This document shows, one piece after another, positions 43,462 to 53,328 of a stretch of 64,000 nt of DNA (within the stretch, counting starts at the first letter, position 1; every line of letters starts with the position of its first letter). A program made the position numbers and the translations under genes. The stretch spans positions 310,001-374,000 of the forward strand of contig NZ_CP071130.1 in NCBI RefSeq assembly GCF_017220215.1, given 5' to 3'. This stretch comes from Caballeronia sp. M1242 (lineage in GTDB: Bacteria > Pseudomonadota > Gammaproteobacteria > Burkholderiales > Burkholderiaceae). The notes under the pieces are model-generated. The model ran no database searches. It was not told where the DNA came from and was given only the letters and a program-made list of their open reading frames with translations.

Positions 43462-44212
43462 CTCTCAATCCTCCAATTCGTTTGTCCTTGAGCGCGTCCG
43501 GAATGCCGGGAAACGCGAGACCGCTCATGGCTTCGAGTTCGCGCACGGTCTTCATCGTATAGGTATTCGTCGGCGTGTTCTCGACGACCACCGCGAACGC
43601 AATCTGGCGCTGCGGCAAATACACGACCTTGTACAACTGCGTCGGCACGAACACGCGCGACTCGCCGATCGTTTGCAACTGCCGGCCCGAGAACAGCGGC
43701 CCGGTGACGACGTACGCCTCGCCCGATTCCTCCGTGAGCCGGCGCACCGCCTGCTCGATGCGCGACCAGATGCGCCGGTTGTTCGACGGGTCCTGCGGCA
43801 CGATGTTCGCGAGCGAGAACGATTCGGCCATGCCCTGCTTGCTCGCGCGGTCGCCCGCCGGGCTCATGTGGCCGCGGTCGTAACCGCTGCGCTTGTAGTC
43901 GTCGAGTTGCGCGCTGTCGCCGCGCGGCAGCCGCTTGTCGACGAAAAAGCGATTGGTGCGCGTGTTGTCCTTCGCCTCATCGACGCTCTGCGCCGTGAGA
44001 TGTTCCGCCGACCACAGCGGCCCGTGCGTGACGCCCGAGTGCAGGAGCGCGAAATCCGAGTAGCAGATTTCCTGCGTGGACGCGCGCATCTTCGCGTTCG
44101 TCACGACGGGTTCGCGCCCGGACGGGCTGAACTGCGGGCAGTCGTTCGCGACCGCGCTGATGCACGCGGCGCCGAGAAGCGCGGCGACGAGTGCCTTGAA
44201 CCTTGCTTGCAT
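43454..44212 (-). CDS. Exported DNA/RNA non-specific endonuclease (NUC family)
   Basis: Starting at ATG 44212 gives a signal peptide (MQARFKALVAALLGAACISA) and a 252-residue product. The catalytic motif SGYDRGHMSPAGDR has the His general base, and NIVPQDPSNNRRIW carries the Asn metal ligand, so the betabeta-alpha-metal site is intact. It should degrade nucleic acids in the periplasm or outside the cell. A longer frame to 44335 is less likely. It heads the operon with 43201-43461 and the methyltransferase. Confidence 0.87.
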   Translation of the reverse strand: MQARFKALVAALLGAACISAVANDCPQFSPSGREPVVTNAKMRASTQEICYSDFALLHSGVTHGPLWSAEHLTAQSVDEAKDNTRTNRFFVDKRLPRGDSAQLDDYKRSGYDRGHMSPAGDRASKQGMAESFSLANIVPQDPSNNRRIWSRIEQAVRRLTEESGEAYVVTGPLFSGRQLQTIGESRVFVPTQLYKVVYLPQRQIAFAVVVENTPTNTYTMKTVRELEAMSGLAFPGIPDALKDKRIGGLRGV

Positions 44213-44356
44213 GCTTTGAAAATCCCGACTGATTGCGATGCCCTGAAACGCCCCCGGCTGCGCTCGATTCGACGCGCGGCCAGCGAGGGCGGCACAGTAT
44301 AAGGGCTTGCCGCGCGCTAGAATCGCTCGGGCCATTCATCTCGATAAAAACAGCCC

Positions 44357-45397
44357 ATGAAATCGATGCCTCTCTTCGCGCGGTCTTTGCTGCTTGCTTT
44401 CGCTTGCTGTGTTTCGTCGATGACTGCAGCGCCCGCATCCGCCGATGAACCCGCGTACGGTCCCGAGTTGCAGGGCTTCGACTATCCGTATCCGGTCGCC
44501 CGCTTTGCGTTTACGTCGCAGCGGCAGGTGCTGCGCATGGCGTATATGGACGTGCATCCGGCGCACCCCAACGGACGCACTGCGGTGCTGCTGCACGGCA
44601 AGAACTTCTGCGCGGCGACGTGGAAACAGACCATCGAAACGTTGTCCGATGCGGGCTATCGCGTGATTGCGCCGGATCAGATCGGCTTTTGCAAGTCGAC
44701 GAAGCCCGAGCGGTATCAGTACAGCTTCCAGCAACTGGCGCGCAACACGCACGCGCTGCTCGGCGCGCTCGGCGTGAATCGCGCGACGCTGATTGCGCAT
44801 TCGACGGGCGGCATGATCGCCGTTCGGTACGCGCTCATGTATCCGCAGGAGACCGAGCAACTCGCGCTCGTCAATCCGATCGGGCTGGAGGACTGGAAGG
44901 CGAAGGGCGTGCCGTCCATTTCCATCGACGACTGGTATGCGCGCGAGCTCAAGACGAGCGCCGAGGGCATTCGCAATTACGAGAAAAACACGTATTACGC
45001 GGGTCAGTGGCGCGACGACTACGAGCCGTGGGTGCAGATGCTCGCGGGCATGTATCGCGGGCCGGGGAAGGATATCGTCGCGTGGAATTCGGCGCTGCTG
45101 TACGACATGATTTATACGCAACCCGTCGTCTACGAATTCGACCACATCAAGACGCCGACGCTGCTCCTGATCGGCGACAAAGACACGACGGCCATCGGCA
45201 AGGACTTCGCGCCGCCCGAGATTCGCCCGACGCTCGGGCGTTATCCCGAATTGGCGAAACTGGCGAAGGAGCGGATTCCGAACGCAACGCTCGTCGAGTT
45301 TCCGGACGCCGGGCACGCGCCGCAGATGCAGGAGCCGGCGGTGTTTCATAAGGCGCTACTCGATGGCCTCGCGGCGCTGCATCCGAAAGCCGAATGA
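44357..45397 (+). CDS. Exported alpha/beta hydrolase
   Basis: The 346-residue protein has a signal peptide (core LLLAFACCVSSM, cleavage near AAPASADE) and an alpha/beta-hydrolase fold. The oxyanion segment is VLLHGKNFCAATW. The nucleophile elbow reads LIAHSTGGMIAVRYAL with catalytic Ser, the acid is probably in LLLIGDKDTTAIG, and His is in FPDAGHAPQMQEP. It is a predicted periplasmic esterase or related enzyme of unknown substrate. It is convergent with the MATE gene (4-base gap). Confidence 0.83.
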   Translation: MKSMPLFARSLLLAFACCVSSMTAAPASADEPAYGPELQGFDYPYPVARFAFTSQRQVLRMAYMDVHPAHPNGRTAVLLHGKNFCAATWKQTIETLSDAGYRVIAPDQIGFCKSTKPERYQYSFQQLARNTHALLGALGVNRATLIAHSTGGMIAVRYALMYPQETEQLALVNPIGLEDWKAKGVPSISIDDWYARELKTSAEGIRNYEKNTYYAGQWRDDYEPWVQMLAGMYRGPGKDIVAWNSALLYDMIYTQPVVYEFDHIKTPTLLLIGDKDTTAIGKDFAPPEIRPTLGRYPELAKLAKERIPNATLVEFPDAGHAPQMQEPAVFHKALLDGLAALHPKAE

Positions 45398-45401
45398 CGC
45401 T

Positions 45402-46796
45402 TCAGCGCGAATCGCCCGCGCACGACGCCCGCTCGATCGACGGCAGCTGAACCAGCAGCGTGACGCCTCGCGCGACCATGAAAACGGTGAGCGCGAGCCA
45501 TAGCCCGTGATTGCCGAGCGCCCCCGTGAAGAGCCAAGCAGCGAGCAGAAAGATCGCGGCCGATGCGGCCATCGCGCGCATCAGTTCCCGCGTGCCGGTC
45601 GCGCCGATGAACACGCCGTCGAGCTGAAAGCCGGCGACGGACACGAGCGGCAGTATCGCCGCCCACGGCAGGAAGCGCAGCGCCGCCGCGCGCACGGCGG
45701 CCTGATCCGTCAGCCGTCCGATGATCCATTCGCCGCCCAACCAATAGACGACGGAAAAGCCCGCCGCGCCGATGGCAGACCACAACATCGTCACCTTGAC
45801 GGCCTGACGGAACGCGTGACGGTCGCGTGCACCGGCGGCCGCGCCGACCAGCGCTTCGGCGGCGTGCGCGAAGCCGTCGAGCCCGAATGCCATGAACGTT
45901 TGGAAATTCAGCAGAAGCGCGTTCGCGGCCAGAATCGTGTCGCCCTGACGCGCGCCGACGTGCGCGAACCAGCCGAACGCGCCGAGCAGACACAGCGTGC
46001 GCACGAAAATATCGCGATTGAGGGCAACGAGGCGCCTGATCGCGCGTGCATCGATCAAACTGTGGAACGCGAGTGGCGGCAAGCCTCGTTCGCGCAGACG
46101 CCAGAGAATCGCGAGGCCGAACGCGAAGCCGCAGAAGTCTGCGAAGGCGGTTGCCGCGCCGATGCCCGCGATGCCCCAGCCGAACCGATACACGAAGAGC
46201 AGCACCGCGACGATGTTCACCGCGTTGATGAACACCTGCGTCGCGAGCGCGAGCCGCACGCGCTGGCAGCCCAGCAGATAGCCGAGCACCGCGTAGTTGC
46301 CGAGCGCGAACGGCGCGGCCCAGATGCGCGCATGGCAATACGCGCTCGCCGTCTGTTGCACGGCGGCGCTGCCGCCGAGCGCGGCGAGCGCGTAGCGGAT
46401 GATCGGCGCTTGCAGCGCGAGCACGGCCACGCCGATCGCGACCGCCAGCATCAGCGCGCGCAGCACGTGCGCGCGCAGCGCGGCGGCATCGCGCGCGCCG
46501 AACGCCTGCGCCACGAGCCCGGTCGTGCCCATGCGCAGGAAACCGAAGCCCCAGAACACGAAGCTGAAGACGAGCCCGCCCAGCGCCACGCCGCCCAGAT
46601 ACTGCGGACCGTCGAGATGGCCGGCGACGGCGGTATCGACCGCGCCGAGAATCGGCTGCGTCAGATTCGCGAGGACGATGGGAAAGGCGAGCGTCAGGAC
46701 GCGGCGATGCCAGTGCGTGGGCAGGGCGGCGCGTTGCGAGGAATCGTCGGGAGCGGTCAAATCGGGTTCGAAGGGCGTCGGTGGGAAACGCGACAT
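45402..46796 (-). CDS. MATE-family efflux transporter (DinF-like)
   Basis: Starting at MSRFPPTPF (46796) gives about 464 residues with 12 TM helices in two homologous halves. The typical opening IVLANLTQPILGAVDTAVAG and GLVAQAFGARD follow the MATE pattern, and residue composition is close to the DinF branch. It exports cationic or other drugs using Na or H gradients across the inner membrane. It is divergent from ynfA with a short spacer. Confidence 0.85.
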   Translation of the reverse strand: MSRFPPTPFEPDLTAPDDSSQRAALPTHWHRRVLTLAFPIVLANLTQPILGAVDTAVAGHLDGPQYLGGVALGGLVFSFVFWGFGFLRMGTTGLVAQAFGARDAAALRAHVLRALMLAVAIGVAVLALQAPIIRYALAALGGSAAVQQTASAYCHARIWAAPFALGNYAVLGYLLGCQRVRLALATQVFINAVNIVAVLLFVYRFGWGIAGIGAATAFADFCGFAFGLAILWRLRERGLPPLAFHSLIDARAIRRLVALNRDIFVRTLCLLGAFGWFAHVGARQGDTILAANALLLNFQTFMAFGLDGFAHAAEALVGAAAGARDRHAFRQAVKVTMLWSAIGAAGFSVVYWLGGEWIIGRLTDQAAVRAAALRFLPWAAILPLVSVAGFQLDGVFIGATGTRELMRAMAASAAIFLLAAWLFTGALGNHGLWLALTVFMVARGVTLLVQLPSIERASCAGDSR

Positions 46797-46875
46797 TGTC
46801 GTCAGCGCGCGGCGACGGCGCAACGGTCGCGCACGCAGCCGATAATGGGAATCCAGTCAGCGCCTTCGCCCTTCG

Positions 46876-47193
46876 ATGAGAACATTCCTGCTGTATGTCG
46901 CGACCGCCGTAGCCGAAATCGCGGGCTGCTATTTCCCGTATCGATGGCTCAAAGGCGGCGGCTCGCCGTGGCTGATCGTGCCCGGCGCGCTGTCGCTCGC
47001 GCTTTTCGCGTGGCTCTTGACCTTGCACGATGCCGCCGCCGGACGCGTCTACGCGGCGTATGGCGGCGTCTATATCGGCGTGGCGATTGCGTGGCTGTGG
47101 GCGGTCGAGCGCATCCGGCCGAGCGCGTGGGATGTGGCAGGCGCGGCGATCGCGCTCGTCGGCATGTGCCTGATCGCGTTTCAGCCGCGTTGA
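46876..47193 (+). CDS. ynfA: YnfA/UPF0060 small membrane protein
   Basis: The 105-residue protein has four TM helices and the family signature [18 protein letters not shown], followed by [20 protein letters not shown]. It resembles small multidrug resistance proteins in size and topology. A single-copy gene convergent with the DUF2891 gene; a tandem-repeat array lies between them. Confidence 0.9.
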   Translation: MRTFLLYVATAVAEIAGCYFPYRWLKGGGSPWLIVPGALSLALFAWLLTLHDAAAGRVYAAYGGVYIGVAIAWLWAVERIRPSAWDVAGAAIALVGMCLIAFQPR

Positions 47194-47204
47194 CGCGTCA
47201 CGTT

Positions 47205-47253
47205 CGCATTACGCATAACGCATAACGCATTACGCATTACGCATAACGCATCA
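47205..47253. repeat. Seven tandem 7-bp repeats CGCAT(T/A/C)A
   Basis: Seven contiguous units: CGCATTA, CGCATAA, CGCATAA, CGCATTA, CGCATTA, CGCATAA, CGCATCA. The last unit overlaps the stop codon of the DUF2891 gene (47251-47253). It sits between convergent genes and shares its core with the 9-bp array at 21234-21278. Confidence 0.9.
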
Positions 47254-48273
47254 CGCTTCGAGCGCGAGCAGCGCGAAGGTCGCGAGCCAGTGCTCGCCCA
47301 TGTAATCCCCCGCGACGTGTTCGATGCCGGACGCGAGATGCTCGGCGGCGCTCGCCTCGAGCACGGCGACGCGCGCATCGCCGGGCGGCAGCGCCCGCGC
47401 GATCGTGCGCTGGCACCACGCGCGGCTCAAATTCAGGCCGTCGAGGTGCGCGAGCTTGCCGTCGCTGCGGTCCGTGACGGTGGCGGGCACGAAGAGCGTC
47501 GCCGGTTCCCGGTCGGCGAGACGCGGCAGGAAGGCATCGAGCCAGCCGGCGAAGCGTGCGTCGGGCAGAACGTGGCGCATGAGCACCGCTTCCATCAGCG
47601 AAGGCGACAGAAACTCGTCGCCCGCCGGCTCCCACGCCTGACACCCCGCGTCGTTCTCGAACCACCGCCTCGCGGTTTCCACGAGCAGCCCTTCGAACGA
47701 CGCATTGCCAACCGTGCGCGCGTAGCCGAGCGAGAGCGTCAGCGCGAACGCCATGTTGAAATGCGTGCCCGCGCGCAGCGGATACGTCGACTTCGGCAGG
47801 AACTCCGTGAAACGATCGACGAACGCATCCGCGAGCGGTTGCAGCGTGCGCGCCCAGCGCGCGCCGTCGTCCGATTGCATCGCGTGCAACTGGCCCGCGA
47901 GCGCCAGCAGCCACGCCCAGCCGTACGGCCGCTCGAAACCACGCGACGCGGGGCGCTGCAGATAAGCGGCTTCGGCGGCGACATTCGCCTCGGTGAAATG
48001 CTCGTCGATGACCGCGCGAATGCGCCCGGCTTCGGCCAGGCCGGGAAAGCGATCGAAGAGGCGCGCGATCAGCCAGTAACCGTGCACGCACGAATGCCAG
48101 TCGAAGCTGCCATAGAAGATCGGATGCAGCGCGCGCGGGCTTTGCGCGTCGGCATCGCTCGCCAAGACGTGATCGAGCTTGTTGGGGTACTCGCGCGTCA
48201 AATGGCCGAGCGCCACTTGCGCGAATTTCGACGCGAGCGCGGCGTCGAGCGTGACCGGTTTCTGCTTGTCCAT
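47251..48273 (-). CDS. DUF2891 protein
   Basis: The 340-residue soluble protein has an alpha-helical barrel-like composition. Conserved patches of the DUF2891 family are HPIFYGSFDWHSCVHGYWLI, GFERPYGWAWLLALAGQL, and HLDGLNLSRAWCQRTIA near the end. Trp/His/Asp residues on these loops suggest a carbohydrate-active (six-hairpin glycosidase-like) fold, but no activity is established. The start follows CGAGGTTTGC and an inverted repeat lies upstream. Confidence 0.82.
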   Translation of the reverse strand: MDKQKPVTLDAALASKFAQVALGHLTREYPNKLDHVLASDADAQSPRALHPIFYGSFDWHSCVHGYWLIARLFDRFPGLAEAGRIRAVIDEHFTEANVAAEAAYLQRPASRGFERPYGWAWLLALAGQLHAMQSDDGARWARTLQPLADAFVDRFTEFLPKSTYPLRAGTHFNMAFALTLSLGYARTVGNASFEGLLVETARRWFENDAGCQAWEPAGDEFLSPSLMEAVLMRHVLPDARFAGWLDAFLPRLADREPATLFVPATVTDRSDGKLAHLDGLNLSRAWCQRTIARALPPGDARVAVLEASAAEHLASGIEHVAGDYMGEHWLATFALLALEA

Positions 48274-48311
48274 GCAAACCTCGCGTTTCCGTTATCCGAT
48301 GCGGCCTGAAC

Positions 48312-48346
48312 CGAGACTTTATCGATAAATGCTTGATAAAGTCTCG
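48312..48346. promoter_or_regulatory. 12-bp inverted repeat upstream of the DUF2891 gene
   Basis: CGAGACTTTATC and its perfect complement GATAAAGTCTCG flank an 11-base spacer that itself contains GATAAA. It lies 39-73 bases upstream of the 48273 start, a promoter position, and is likely an operator (or a hairpin in the leader). The rest of the 48274-48582 spacer has no recognised gene. Confidence 0.6.
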
Positions 48347-48582
48347 CATTGGGGAAATCACCTAGCCGTGTGCGAGAAGAACGCCGCTCGTCCGCCGCCC
48401 GCCGTGCCTACACTCGTTGCAAGCTGCAAGAAAGGGCTTCGCGCCGATCCCACGACACGCGCTTTCGCGCGCCGACGCGCCGACGCGTCGTTTAAACTTG
48501 CGCCCGAACGCCGAAAGAGCGTTCGGTCCCGGACCTAAGCGCCGGACTTGCCATCCGACAGAGACAAAAGAGTTCAGCACAC

Positions 48583-49878
48583 ATGACCGATCTTCCCCAA
48601 TACACCGCAGAGGACACCCGGCGACGCGTTTTCGCCATCGTCGGCGCATCGTCGGGCAATCTCGTCGAATGGTTCGACTTTTATATCTATTCGTTCCTTG
48701 CGCTGTACTTCTCGGCCGCGTTCTTCCCCGGAAGCAATCCGACCGTGCAATTGCTCAACACGGCGGGCGTGTTCGCGGCGGGCTTTCTGATGCGACCGAT
48801 CGGCGGCTGGCTGTTCGGCCGCATCGCCGACAAGCACGGCCGCCGCAACGCAATGATGATCTCCGTGCTGATGATGTGCGGCGGCTCGCTCGTCATCACC
48901 TTTCTGCCGACTTACGCGAGCATCGGCGCATGGGCGCCGCTCCTGCTTCTGATCGCGCGGCTGTTTCAGGGCTTGTCGGTGGGCGGCGAATACGGCACCA
49001 GCGCCACGTATATGAGCGAAGTGGCGCTGCGCGGCCGGCGCGGATTCTTCGCGTCCTTCCAGTACGTCACGCTGATCGGCGGGCAGCTCGCCGCGCTGCT
49101 CGTGCTCGTCATCCTCCAGTTTTTTCTGTCGACGGAAGAACTGAAGGCGTGGGGCTGGCGCATTCCGTTTTTCGTCGGCGCGTGCGCGGCGCTCGTGTCG
49201 CTGTATCTGCGCCGATCGCTCAATGAAACCACGACCGCCGAAATCCGCGAGCGCAAGGAAGCCGGCACGCTCGCCGGGCTGATGCAGCACAAGGGCGCCT
49301 TCATGACCGTGGTCGGCTTCACGGCGGGCGGCTCGCTCATCTTCTACACGTTCACCACGTACATGCAGAAGTATCTGGTCAATACGGCGGGCATGCACGC
49401 GAAGACCGCGAGCAACGTGATGACGGTCGCGCTCCTCGTCTATATGCTGTTGCAACCGGTGTTCGGCGCGCTGTCGGACCGCATCGGCCGCCGCCAGTCG
49501 ATGCTGTGGTTCGGCGCGCTCGCCACGCTGTGCACCGTGCCGCTGCTGCACGCGCTGCGCGACGTGACGAGCCCGGTCATGGCGTTCGTGCTCGTCGTCG
49601 CGGCGCTCGCCATCGTGAGCTTCTATACGTCGATCAGCGGTCTCATCAAGGCCGAGATGTTTCCGCCGGAAGTGCGCGCGCTGGGCGTAGGGCTTTCGTA
49701 TGCGGTGGCAAACGCGGTGTTCGGCGGATCGGCGGAATACGTCGCGCTCAAGTTCAAGACGGAGGGCATGGAGTCCGGCTTTTACTGGTATGTGACGGTG
49801 ATGTGCGCTATCTCGCTCCTGGTCTCGTGGAGAATGATGGACCCGAGCAAGGAAGGCTACCTGCGCAACGAACCGTAA
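48583..49878 (+). CDS. kgtP: MFS dicarboxylate:H+ symporter (KgtP-like)
   Basis: The 431-residue protein has 12 TM helices and the metabolite:H symporter signatures [33 protein letters not shown] and [19 protein letters not shown], as in the alpha-ketoglutarate permease KgtP. It imports alpha-ketoglutarate or a similar acid. It is a single gene; no adjacent regulator is obvious. Confidence 0.85.
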   Translation: MTDLPQYTAEDTRRRVFAIVGASSGNLVEWFDFYIYSFLALYFSAAFFPGSNPTVQLLNTAGVFAAGFLMRPIGGWLFGRIADKHGRRNAMMISVLMMCGGSLVITFLPTYASIGAWAPLLLLIARLFQGLSVGGEYGTSATYMSEVALRGRRGFFASFQYVTLIGGQLAALLVLVILQFFLSTEELKAWGWRIPFFVGACAALVSLYLRRSLNETTTAEIRERKEAGTLAGLMQHKGAFMTVVGFTAGGSLIFYTFTTYMQKYLVNTAGMHAKTASNVMTVALLVYMLLQPVFGALSDRIGRRQSMLWFGALATLCTVPLLHALRDVTSPVMAFVLVVAALAIVSFYTSISGLIKAEMFPPEVRALGVGLSYAVANAVFGGSAEYVALKFKTEGMESGFYWYVTVMCAISLLVSWRMMDPSKEGYLRNEP

Positions 49879-50118
49879 GCTTTCTGCCGCGTCCGGACCG
49901 GCGCGGCATTCTCAATCCGGCGCGCCCGGCGCGGATATCGAAGTCCGCCCGGCTTGCCGATGTCGGTAGTATGGTGTTTTATGCGGTATGTATCGGTAGA
50001 CGACGCGCCGGGCCCGGCGCGCGGTGGCAATTGGAAACAGGATAAGCATGCGCGCGGCCGGATCGCGCGCTACAGCGAGGCGCGGCGTGCTGCGTCCCGG
50101 TCTGCAGGGAGCCTGTCC

Positions 50119-50793
50119 ATGGAAGATTTCGACGAAACGTTGTTTGTCGTCTGGCGATCGAACCTGAACGTTCTGGTCGGTTCGCCGGGCGGCGCGGCGC
50201 GTCTGGCGCGCATGATGAACTTCTCGCCGTCATTCATGAAGCTCATCGTCGCGGGTCAACGGGACTTCAACGAGGAGTTCGTGCGCGGCATCGAACTCGT
50301 GTCCGGCCTGCCGCCGCACTGGATGGACGAGCGCCGCAGCGCCGCCGACGTGCCCGCCGAAGTCAAGCGCGCGCTCGACGAAGAGAGGCCCTTCGCCGTC
50401 TTTCGCGGCACGGCGCACCCCGCGCCGAAGCGGTCCGTGCTGCGCGGCCCGGAGCCGCTTCTCTCGCAGACGGAAGCTACGCGGCGCGTCGCCGATCTCG
50501 CGATGCAACAGGCGGAAGTCAACCGGCGCGATCTGCTTTTCAGGAAGAATCGCGAACTGCTGTCACAGGATTTGCGCCGGCTGGAGCGCCAGCTCGGACT
50601 GTTGCAAGTGGAACCGATGCTGCCGCGAGCCGACGAACTCATCGCCTCGGACCGCATGAGCGAAGCGGCAAAGGCCGATCTGTCCGGACGGCTCGAACAG
50701 ATCGACAAACACGTGAAGCTGTTGCATCAACACGTCGAGAAACTGGTCGCGCTGCTTTCGACGCCGGACGAGCCGGGTCCGAACGACAGCTGA
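50119..50793 (+). CDS. Hypothetical protein with N-terminal HTH-like and coiled-coil segments
   Basis: I choose the ATG at 50119 (GGGAGCCTGTCC precedes it); a start at 49981 would add an unnatural 46-residue leader. The 224-residue product begins with a segment (WRSNLNVLVGSPGGAARLAR, then MMNFSPSFMKLIVAGQRDFN) that resembles an XRE-type helix-turn-helix. A charged middle follows, then a long C-terminal coiled coil (about 130-215). It is perhaps a transcription factor. It is convergent with a 53-residue gene. Confidence 0.65.
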   Translation: MEDFDETLFVVWRSNLNVLVGSPGGAARLARMMNFSPSFMKLIVAGQRDFNEEFVRGIELVSGLPPHWMDERRSAADVPAEVKRALDEERPFAVFRGTAHPAPKRSVLRGPEPLLSQTEATRRVADLAMQQAEVNRRDLLFRKNRELLSQDLRRLERQLGLLQVEPMLPRADELIASDRMSEAAKADLSGRLEQIDKHVKLLHQHVEKLVALLSTPDEPGPNDS

Positions 50794-50794
50794 T

Positions 50795-50956
50795 TTACTT
50801 CTTCCCTCGCTTGTCTTCGGCTTGCGATTCCGGCTCAGGATGCACCGCGATCGGATCGCTGGCCGGGAACGTCTCTTCGAGGGCTTCGTCGAGCAAGTCC
50901 TCCTCGTTCGCCGGGTTCTGCTCTTTCGTCGCTTCGGTCTGGCGTGGCTGGGTCAT
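50795..50956 (-). CDS. Small acidic protein
   Basis: The 53-residue product (MTQPRQTEATKEQNPANEED, then LLDEALEETFPASDPIAVHP) is Glu/Asp-rich with no cysteine. The central EALEETFPASDPIAVH motif recurs in small conserved proteobacterial proteins of unknown function. The start at 50956 is preceded by GCGGAGCGCGCC. It lies between convergent larger genes, 49 bases from the AraC gene end. Confidence 0.62.
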   Translation of the reverse strand: MTQPRQTEATKEQNPANEEDLLDEALEETFPASDPIAVHPEPESQAEDKRGKK

Positions 50957-51005
50957 GGCGCGCTCCGCGATGTGAATCGGACGTCTCAATATAGCAGTCG
51001 CGCCA

Positions 51006-52070
51006 TCAGCGCGCCCACCGGTAGTCCGCCGGGCGCACGCCTGTCCATTTGCGAAACGCGCGCCGGAACGCGCTCGGTTCCGAGAAGCCGAGCGCGGCGG
51101 CGATCTCCGGAATGGTCTCGTTGGTGTCCGCGAGGCGCGAGATGGCGAGGTCGCGGCGCAGCGCATCCTTGATCGCCTGAAGCGTCAGCCCTTCCTGTTT
51201 CAGACGCCGCCGCAGCGTGGCTTCGGCCATATTCAGCGATACCGCCATGCAATCGGCGTCCGGCCAGTCCGCTGGCGCAGTCTCGCGCAGGCGCTTGCGG
51301 ATGCGCGCCGCGAGCGACTCGGGATTGCGATACTTCACGATGAAGTTCGCGGGCGCGTCGCGCAGAAACGTCTTCAGTGTCGATGCCGTCTGCACCACGG
51401 CAAGCGCCGCGCACTCGGGCGCGAGATCGACATAGCTTTGCGGCTGATCGAAGCGCATCGCGTCGCAGAACATCAGGCGGTACTCGTCGCTGTCGTCCGG
51501 CTCGGCGCAGCGAAGGTTCGCGGCAAGCACCGGAATACGCCGCCCGACGAGCCAGCACAGCAAGCCATACACGAGGATGAAGCCCGTCGCGTACGCGAAC
51601 ATCGTCTTCGGCGCGTGCGCGTCGCGCAGCATGATCCGCACGCGTTTCTCGTCGACGTGCGGCTCGAACGTCAACTCGTCGAGCACGAGCCGCATGAAGG
51701 TTGCGATGCGTCCGAGCGCCTGCGCGCCGTCGCGCGCGCCGAGCGCCGCCTGCGACATCAGCACGAAGCTGCCGCGCCGCATCGGGTGCGGGTCCTGGCC
51801 GAAGAATTCGTCGTCGAGCGCGTCGGCTATCGCGTGCCACAGCCGGCCGTACTGCGCGGGCGAAACGCGGGCGCGCGGCGAATCCAGCATCGCGGGCGCG
51901 ATGCCCGCTGCATCGAGCAGCGTCGCGCGCGCCACGCCGCGCGCTTCGGCGCACCGCAGCGCCGCATCGACGAGACTGACGGCGATCGAATCGCGCTCGA
52001 ATTCTCTTCTGCGGATTGGGGTTGTCACTAGGTGGCGAAAGCGTTCAGTTAGCGTGATCGTTCTGGTCAT
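51006..52070 (-). CDS. AraC-family regulator with OruR/ArgR-like N-terminal domain
   Basis: The 354-residue regulator has an N-terminal arabinose-binding-like (Arabinose_bd) domain (about 40-230) and a C-terminal AraC DNA-binding domain. That domain contains MAEATLRRRLKQEGLTLQAI, LADTNETIPEIAAALGFSEP and SAFRRAFRKWTGVRPADYR. It is divergent from the acyl-CoA dehydrogenase/acyl-CoA ligase pair (100-base spacer) and is likely their regulator. Confidence 0.87.
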   Translation of the reverse strand: MTRTITLTERFRHLVTTPIRRREFERDSIAVSLVDAALRCAEARGVARATLLDAAGIAPAMLDSPRARVSPAQYGRLWHAIADALDDEFFGQDPHPMRRGSFVLMSQAALGARDGAQALGRIATFMRLVLDELTFEPHVDEKRVRIMLRDAHAPKTMFAYATGFILVYGLLCWLVGRRIPVLAANLRCAEPDDSDEYRLMFCDAMRFDQPQSYVDLAPECAALAVVQTASTLKTFLRDAPANFIVKYRNPESLAARIRKRLRETAPADWPDADCMAVSLNMAEATLRRRLKQEGLTLQAIKDALRRDLAISRLADTNETIPEIAAALGFSEPSAFRRAFRKWTGVRPADYRWAR

Positions 52071-52170
52071 CGGCCGGGCGCGGACGATTGCCTAGACTGG
52101 CGAAGCGCCCGCCGCTGACCGGCGAGCCAGTGTATCCGAACGACTGACGAGGCCATTTGCGAGTTCAACC

Positions 52171-53307
52171 ATGATCGACAGTTTTCTCACCGAAGAGCAG
52201 CGCATGATCCGCGATGCGGCGCGCCAGTTTTCGGCTGAAGTGCTCGCGCCGAACGCGGGCCAGTGGGACAAAGACGGCGCGATTCCCGACGCCGTCGTGC
52301 GGCAGTTGGGCGAACTCGGCCTGCTCGGCATGATCGTGCCGGCGGAACTCGGCGGCACCTACAGCGACTACACCGCCTACGCGCTCGCGATGGAGGAAAT
52401 CGCTGCCGGCTGCGCCTCGTGCGCGACGATGATGAGCGTGCACAACTCCGTCGGCTGCGGGCCGATTCTCGCGTACGGCACCGACGCGCAAAAGGCCGAA
52501 TGGCTGCCGAAGCTCGCGAGCGGCGAAGTGATCGGCGCGTTCTGCCTGACCGAGCCGCAAGCCGGCTCCGAGGCGAACAACCTGCGCGTGCGCGCGGTCG
52601 AGCGCGACGGGCAGTGGATCATCTCGGGCAGCAAGCAGTTCGTGACAAACGGTCGGCGCGCGGGCGTGGCCATCGTGTTTGCCGTGACGGACCCGGAAGC
52701 GGGCAAGCGCGGCATTTCGGCGTTCATCGTGCCGAAGAACACGCCGGGCTTCAATGTCGGACCGCCCGAGCACAAGCTCGGCATCCGCGCATCCGATACC
52801 TGTCCGATCACCTTCGACGACTGCGCGATTCCCGCCGCGAATCTGCTCGGCGCGCGCGGCGAGGGGCTCAAGATCGCGCTGTCGAATCTGGAAGGCGGAC
52901 GCATCGGAATTGCGGCGCAGGCGCTCGGCATCGCGCGCGCGGCCTTCGACACAGCCCGCGCCTACTCACGCGATCGCGTGCAGTTCGGCAAGCCGATCCG
53001 CGAGCATCAGTCGGTCGCCAACATGCTCGCCGACATGCAGACGCAGATCAACGCCGCGCGGCTTCTGGTGCTGCACGCGGCGCGCATGCGCACGGAGGGC
53101 GTGCCGTGTCTGTCGGAGGCGTCGCAGGCGAAGCTGTTCGCATCCGAGATGGCCGAGCGCGTGTGCTCGGACGCGATCCAGATTCACGGCGGCTACGGCT
53201 ATCTTCAGGACTACCCGGTGGAGCGGCATTATCGCGATGCGCGCATCACACAGATTTACGAAGGCACGAGCGAAGTCCAGCGCATGGTGATTGCGCGCAA
53301 TGTCTAG
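52171..53307 (+). CDS. Acyl-CoA dehydrogenase
   Basis: The 378-residue flavoprotein shows ACAD features: [17 protein letters not shown] (flavin/substrate loop), [18 protein letters not shown], the C-terminal [20 protein letters not shown] and the catalytic Glu in [15 protein letters not shown]. It oxidises an acyl-CoA to the 2-enoyl-CoA with FAD. The isobutyryl/short-branched-chain type is plausible. It is in an operon with the acyl-CoA ligase 21 bases downstream, and divergent from the AraC regulator. Confidence 0.9.
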   Translation: MIDSFLTEEQRMIRDAARQFSAEVLAPNAGQWDKDGAIPDAVVRQLGELGLLGMIVPAELGGTYSDYTAYALAMEEIAAGCASCATMMSVHNSVGCGPILAYGTDAQKAEWLPKLASGEVIGAFCLTEPQAGSEANNLRVRAVERDGQWIISGSKQFVTNGRRAGVAIVFAVTDPEAGKRGISAFIVPKNTPGFNVGPPEHKLGIRASDTCPITFDDCAIPAANLLGARGEGLKIALSNLEGGRIGIAAQALGIARAAFDTARAYSRDRVQFGKPIREHQSVANMLADMQTQINAARLLVLHAARMRTEGVPCLSEASQAKLFASEMAERVCSDAIQIHGGYGYLQDYPVERHYRDARITQIYEGTSEVQRMVIARNV

Positions 53308-53328
53308 CGGCATATAAAAGGAGACGCC

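Noticed and set aside
49981..50118. N-terminal extension of the 50119-50793 protein
   Set aside because: Arg/Gly/Ala-rich composition and a better ribosome binding site at 50119.
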